Assembly: GCA_045538305.1 (NCBI GenBank)
Contig: JAZSRC010000095.1
Span: 1 to 37,074, forward strand
DNA from: SFHK01 sp045538305
Lineage (GTDB): Bacteria > Bacillota > Clostridia > Christensenellales > Aristaeellaceae
Direction of reading: 5' to 3'
Length of the DNA stretch: 37,074 nt
In this document: piece after piece, positions 34,586-37,074 of the stretch
Layout of the letters: the number at the start of each line of letters is the position of its first letter
How positions within the stretch are numbered: position 1 is the first letter of the stretch
Notes under the pieces: generated by a model
Told to the model about the DNA's origin: nothing
The model's input: only the letters and a program-made list of their open reading frames with translations
Database searches by the model: none
Translations under genes and position numbers: made by a program

Positions 34586-34630
34586 AAAGCGGAGCAATGG
34601 CAATCTATTGTCGTTGCTCCGCTTTCTTAT
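34586..34630 (+). terminator. Terminator of the opp operon
   Basis: AAAGCGGAGCAA (34586-34597) and TTGCTCCGCTTT (34614-34625) form a perfect 12-bp stem, with further pairing CAAT/ATTG in the loop, followed by a weak T stretch (CTTAT). Confidence 0.82.
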
Positions 34631-34715
34631 ATGACAGTGAATGGATAAATCCGGCGCATTCTGCTTATTACGGCTTATGATGAAATCCGCTGCGGAAGTA
34701 TGAATAAACAGCAAT

Positions 34716-34756
34716 AAAAAACTCAGGATGCTTGAAAAAACGCATCCTGAGTTTTC
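34716..34756 (-). terminator. Terminator of the SH3 gene, bidirectional
   Basis: AAAACTCAGGATGC and GCATCCTGAGTTTT form a 14-bp perfect stem with a 10-base loop. Runs of A on the left and T on the right allow it to work on both strands, ending the minus-strand SH3 gene and backing up the opp terminator. Confidence 0.85.
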
Positions 34757-34786
34757 ATACGGAGTATGCAGCCGGGTTTACATCGA

Positions 34787-35494
34787 TTACTTCTTGAGGT
34801 AATTTGCCGACATATATCCGGTGTAGCTGCCATAGGAAACTTTCCACCAGTTCTTGTTGGCAGTGGAAAGTACGCGCACTTTGGTTCCCTTGGTGAGCGC
34901 AGTTATGATCTGATACTGGGTACCGGCGCCCTTGCGCATGTTGACGACAGAGCCGGTTACGGTTGCATATGTAGTTGTTGCGGCGCCGGACTTGGAAACA
35001 TAGTTCTTGCTCATGTATCCCTGAGTGCCGTTGGCAGTTGCAACCAGATACCAGTTATCGTTTTCGCCAAGGATCTTTACCTTGGTGCCGGACTTCAGCT
35101 GTTTCATGACGCTGGTAGAAGTGCTGGCACCGGCGCGAAGATTAACGGTGCTGCCTGCATATTTGGTCTTTACGGTGCCGGTTACGCTTCCGCTGTAATA
35201 CACTGTGCCGTCGGCATAGTTGTCACCGATGCCAGAAATGTATAGATTCTTAATGTAGCCAACCTTGCCGCTGGAGGTTTCTACCTTGGACCAGACGCTG
35301 CCCTTTTTGAGAACTTCGATATAGTCGCCGTTCTTTACGTAACCGTTGGTGCCATAATTTGTACCGGGGCCTTTACGCAGGTGAAGAGAACCGCCTGCAT
35401 AAGCAAGAGATACCCTCTCGGCGGATGCAAGCATGGGAAGCATGGTTGCAAACACAAGAACCATTGCAAGTACAACTGAGATTTTCTTCTTCAT
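34787..35494 (-). CDS. Secreted protein with three bacterial SH3 repeats
   Basis: A 235-residue exported protein: signal peptide 1-25 (ends LASA, then ERV), then three SH3_3-type domains beginning with the typical LHLRKGPGTNY (about 37), VNLRAGASTST (about 118) and VNMRKGAGTQY (about 185). Each ends in a G-Y-(I/M)-x-x-x-Y-(I/V/L) strand (VGYIKNLYI, QGYMSKNYV, TGYMSANYL). Such domains bind cell-wall peptides; no catalytic domain is attached, so the protein probably anchors to or senses peptidoglycan. The frame extends to 35539, but the ATG at 35494 has GGAGGAAT and gives a proper signal peptide. Confidence 0.9.
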   Translation of the reverse strand: MKKKISVVLAMVLVFATMLPMLASAERVSLAYAGGSLHLRKGPGTNYGTNGYVKNGDYIEVLKKGSVWSKVETSSGKVGYIKNLYISGIGDNYADGTVYYSGSVTGTVKTKYAGSTVNLRAGASTSTSVMKQLKSGTKVKILGENDNWYLVATANGTQGYMSKNYVSKSGAATTTYATVTGSVVNMRKGAGTQYQIITALTKGTKVRVLSTANKNWWKVSYGSYTGYMSANYLKK

Positions 35495-35550
35495 TAAAGC
35501 ATTCCTCCGTTCCGAAATGGATTCAATTCTTTCAGTCATTAGACTCCACT

Positions 35551-35567
35551 ATTGTAACATATGTTCC
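35551..35567 (-). promoter_or_regulatory. -10 box overlapped by a LexA-like dyad, SH3 gene
   Basis: On the minus strand GGAACATATGTTAC (35567-35554) contains GAACATATGTT, close to the Bacillota SOS box CGAACRNRYGTTYG with mismatches at the outer positions. It runs straight into TACAAT (35556-35551), a good -10. The -35 (TGGAAT at 35579-35574) is weak. The leader to the start codon is about 50 bases. Confidence 0.45.
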
Positions 35568-35652
35568 CCGGAAATTCCATCTTTCCATTTACAGCTTTAT
35601 GAACATTTGCCAACACTAATGACACAGAATAAGTGAAAAATTGATTTTCTAA

Positions 35653-35668
35653 GCAGACTTCAGTCTAA
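35653..35668. repeat. Isolated copy of the ACAGACTnnAGTCTGT palindrome
   Basis: GCAGACTTCAGTCTAA has the family core AGACTTCAGTCT. It is 21.6 kb from the array, in the gap between the SH3 and hydrolase genes, again extragenic. The rest of this 239-base gap (35495-35733) holds the SH3 promoter and nothing else I can assign. Confidence 0.75.
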
Positions 35669-35733
35669 AAAGGAGAATTCGGAATTCAAAGGCTTGCTTT
35701 ATGAAAAGGAAATGCAATACGCTTAAGATTCTC

Positions 35734-36447
35734 TCAGTGTTTTTTGGATTCGAAAGCCGCCTCAATAAAGTCGGCGATAGGGGATGCGTCATCAAGTGAA
35801 TGCGGATGGTGGTCGCATTCGGGTTTCAGGATCGTTTTGATCACGCCGCCGCAGTTGATAAAACGCTCTTTAAAAAGGCCGCCGTTATCGTTGTAGTTAA
35901 CGAGCTTGTCCTTAAGACCTGCGACAAGGATTACGGGAACATTTGCATTTGCCATTTTCTGCACATTGTCCAATGGGTTGTTACGAAAATCCTTGGCACT
36001 TTCTTCGGTCAGATGGTAGCATTCCAGGCATTCTTTCCAATGCTTCTGGCTTGGTGTGGCGCCGCCCGGCCAATTATGAATGGACATTACCGGCGCGTCA
36101 AGATAGATTGAGGATGCGCAATCGGGATGCGCCAGCAGATAGTTGCAGGTATACAGTCCGCCCCTGCTGAAGCCGAATATGCTGGGAAAGGGGCTTAATC
36201 TGTATTCGGAGGTAAGGTACAGATAGAAATTGTGCATTTCCGCAACTGCATCAGGGCAGCCGTACATATCGGAGAGGCAGATGTAGGCGATGTGCCAGCC
36301 GCGGGACAAGAGTTCCCGGTCGGCGGTATCGAACGCGCCGAAAAACTCTGCACGCCACACCCACGGATTTCCTTTTGCCGGGTTTTCAGGTTTTACAAGG
36401 ATGCAGGCGCGGTTCTGATACTCGAAATCAATTCTGGTACTGTTCAT
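35734..36447 (-). CDS. Alpha/beta hydrolase, esterase or peptidase type
   Basis: A 237-residue cytoplasmic hydrolase without signal peptide. The nucleophile elbow is FGFSRGG (Ser94), the usual G-x-S-x-G. A likely acid residue is Asp in VAGLKDKLV (about 189) and the likely catalytic His lies in CDHHPHSLDD (about 218); LDAPVMSIHNWPGG after the nucleophile is also a family-like feature. Substrate unknown; carbohydrate esterase and S9-type peptidase are both possible. The ATG at 36447 is preceded by AAAGGAGT; the frame extends to 36513 without support. Confidence 0.82.
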   Translation of the reverse strand: MNSTRIDFEYQNRACILVKPENPAKGNPWVWRAEFFGAFDTADRELLSRGWHIAYICLSDMYGCPDAVAEMHNFYLYLTSEYRLSPFPSIFGFSRGGLYTCNYLLAHPDCASSIYLDAPVMSIHNWPGGATPSQKHWKECLECYHLTEESAKDFRNNPLDNVQKMANANVPVILVAGLKDKLVNYNDNGGLFKERFINCGGVIKTILKPECDHHPHSLDDASPIADFIEAAFESKKH

Positions 36448-36508
36448 AAAATTACTCCTTTGTATGCAATGCTTCTTTGTGGCGTGGGGATTGCTTGCGT
36501 CAATACGC

Positions 36509-36535
36509 ACCATTTCTCGCTCGATTCATATGATG
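36509..36535 (+). promoter_or_regulatory. Possible sigma-K-type promoter
   Basis: AC at 36509-36510, 16 bases, then CATATGATG at 36527-36535, against the sigma-K consensus AC-N16-CATAnnnTA (one mismatch at the last base). It lies 54 bases before the Cys-rich gene. The motif is short and may occur by chance. Confidence 0.3.
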
Positions 36536-36588
36536 CCATGTGGGTGCGCTGCGCATCCGCAACAGAAACAGACATGGGAGGAATGCGC

Positions 36589-37074
36589 ATGTCATTTTAC
36601 AGTTATAAGAATGCCAATGCCGATGCATGCCCAGGCGCAATCACCGGGAATGCGATGAACGGAATTACTGAAAGAATCTGCGTACAGGTGAAAAATGTAT
36701 ACGATTCATGTTTACAGCAGCAGCAATTGGACAGCGAAGTGGTTACGGTCTCCAATATTGTTCCCGTACTTACAACCGGATGCACTCCTCAGGACATAAC
36801 GCGCTCGTGCCGCTGCGATTGCGCAAACAATCAGTGCAACTGCAAGTGCGGGGTATGCGGCGAGATTACTTATCAGGATGCTTTGGAAAATGCCGAGAAC
36901 GCCACGTGCCTTCCGCAGCCCTGCGGTACCTGGACGTTTGAATCGTGCAGATCGTCTACTACGGAGGGAGAGATTACAAACCTTTCAGTGGACCGACTGT
37001 GCGATCGTCCGCAGTTTGCACGCGTGAAGGGCGATGTATCCATCCCGATAGACGTGTTGTTCATTGATGGGAGA
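36589..37074 (+). CDS. Cys-rich protein of unknown function, 3' end outside window
   Basis: The frame is open from the ATG at 36589 to the window end, 162 codons, with GGGAGGA as ribosome site (an in-frame ATG at 36583 is too close to it). It has 15 Cys, of which seven are packed at 74-90 in the pattern C-x-C-x-C-x4-C-x-C-x-C-x2-C. The flanking parts (ITGNAMNGITERICVQVKNV near the N-terminus; ITNLSVDRL and FARVKGDVSIPIDVLF near the end) look like a structural beta-rich protein. There is no signal peptide. The style and the possible sigma-K promoter suggest a spore coat component of Clostridia, but this is not established. Confidence 0.72.
   Translation, partial: MSFYSYKNANADACPGAITGNAMNGITERICVQVKNVYDSCLQQQQLDSEVVTVSNIVPVLTTGCTPQDITRSCRCDCANNQCNCKCGVCGEITYQDALENAENATCLPQPCGTWTFESCRSSTTEGEITNLSVDRLCDRPQFARVKGDVSIPIDVLFIDGR

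Overview
The window looks like a chromosomal segment of a Gram-positive, Clostridia-like Bacillota (Firmicutes) bacterium of moderate GC content. This rests on gene content: the mnmG-rsmG-noc order, an atpI-first F1Fo operon, a heterodimeric YheI/YheH-type ABC exporter, a type I asparaginase, strong GGAGG-type ribosome sites, and a Cys-rich gene preceded by a sigma-K-like sequence. A Christensenellales-like origin is a guess from the style of the secreted proteins. Both ends cut through genes: a CobW-type GTPase on the left and a Cys-rich protein on the right. I saw no tRNA, rRNA, insertion sequence, prophage or CRISPR array.

Layout. 1-5.5 kb: CobW-family metal chaperone (minus) with a perfect 36-bp His/Cys-coding tandem repeat, then asparaginase and a two-gene ABC exporter. 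5.5-9.1 kb: mnmG-rsmG and a ParB/Noc protein, without the soj-spo0J pair that often follows. 9.2-13.4 kb: formate-tetrahydrofolate ligase, an unrecognised secreted protein and glycerol kinase. 13.45-14.04 kb: a convergent intergenic region filled with about ten copies of a 16-bp palindrome (ACAGACTnnAGTCTGT type), part of it arranged as 57-bp tandem units. 14.0-19.6 kb: P-loop kinase and TcdA (minus), then, from back-to-back consensus promoters, a GH3 glycosidase, a TraX-like membrane protein and an M18 aminopeptidase. 19.7-26.7 kb: a complete atpIBEFHAGDC operon whose c subunit has a two-carboxylate, Na+-type ion site. 26.7-34.6 kb: an oligopeptide ABC transporter operon. 34.7-37.1 kb: SH3-repeat secreted protein, alpha/beta hydrolase and the Cys-rich protein.

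The most unusual content is the oligopeptide transporter. Its OppC-type permease carries seven RCC1-like repeats, enough for a whole seven-bladed beta-propeller, inserted in the extracytoplasmic loop after TM1. Its OppF-type ATPase carries about 190 extra residues, partly coiled coil, between Walker A and the Q-loop. A 71-residue membrane protein closes the operon. The transporter therefore seems to have gained one accessory domain outside the membrane and another inside. The second unusual element is the palindrome family at 13.5-14.0 kb, with one more copy at 35.65 kb; it resembles a REP-like extragenic repeat or a multi-site operator. Functions are inferred from sequence motifs read by eye; no database search was run.
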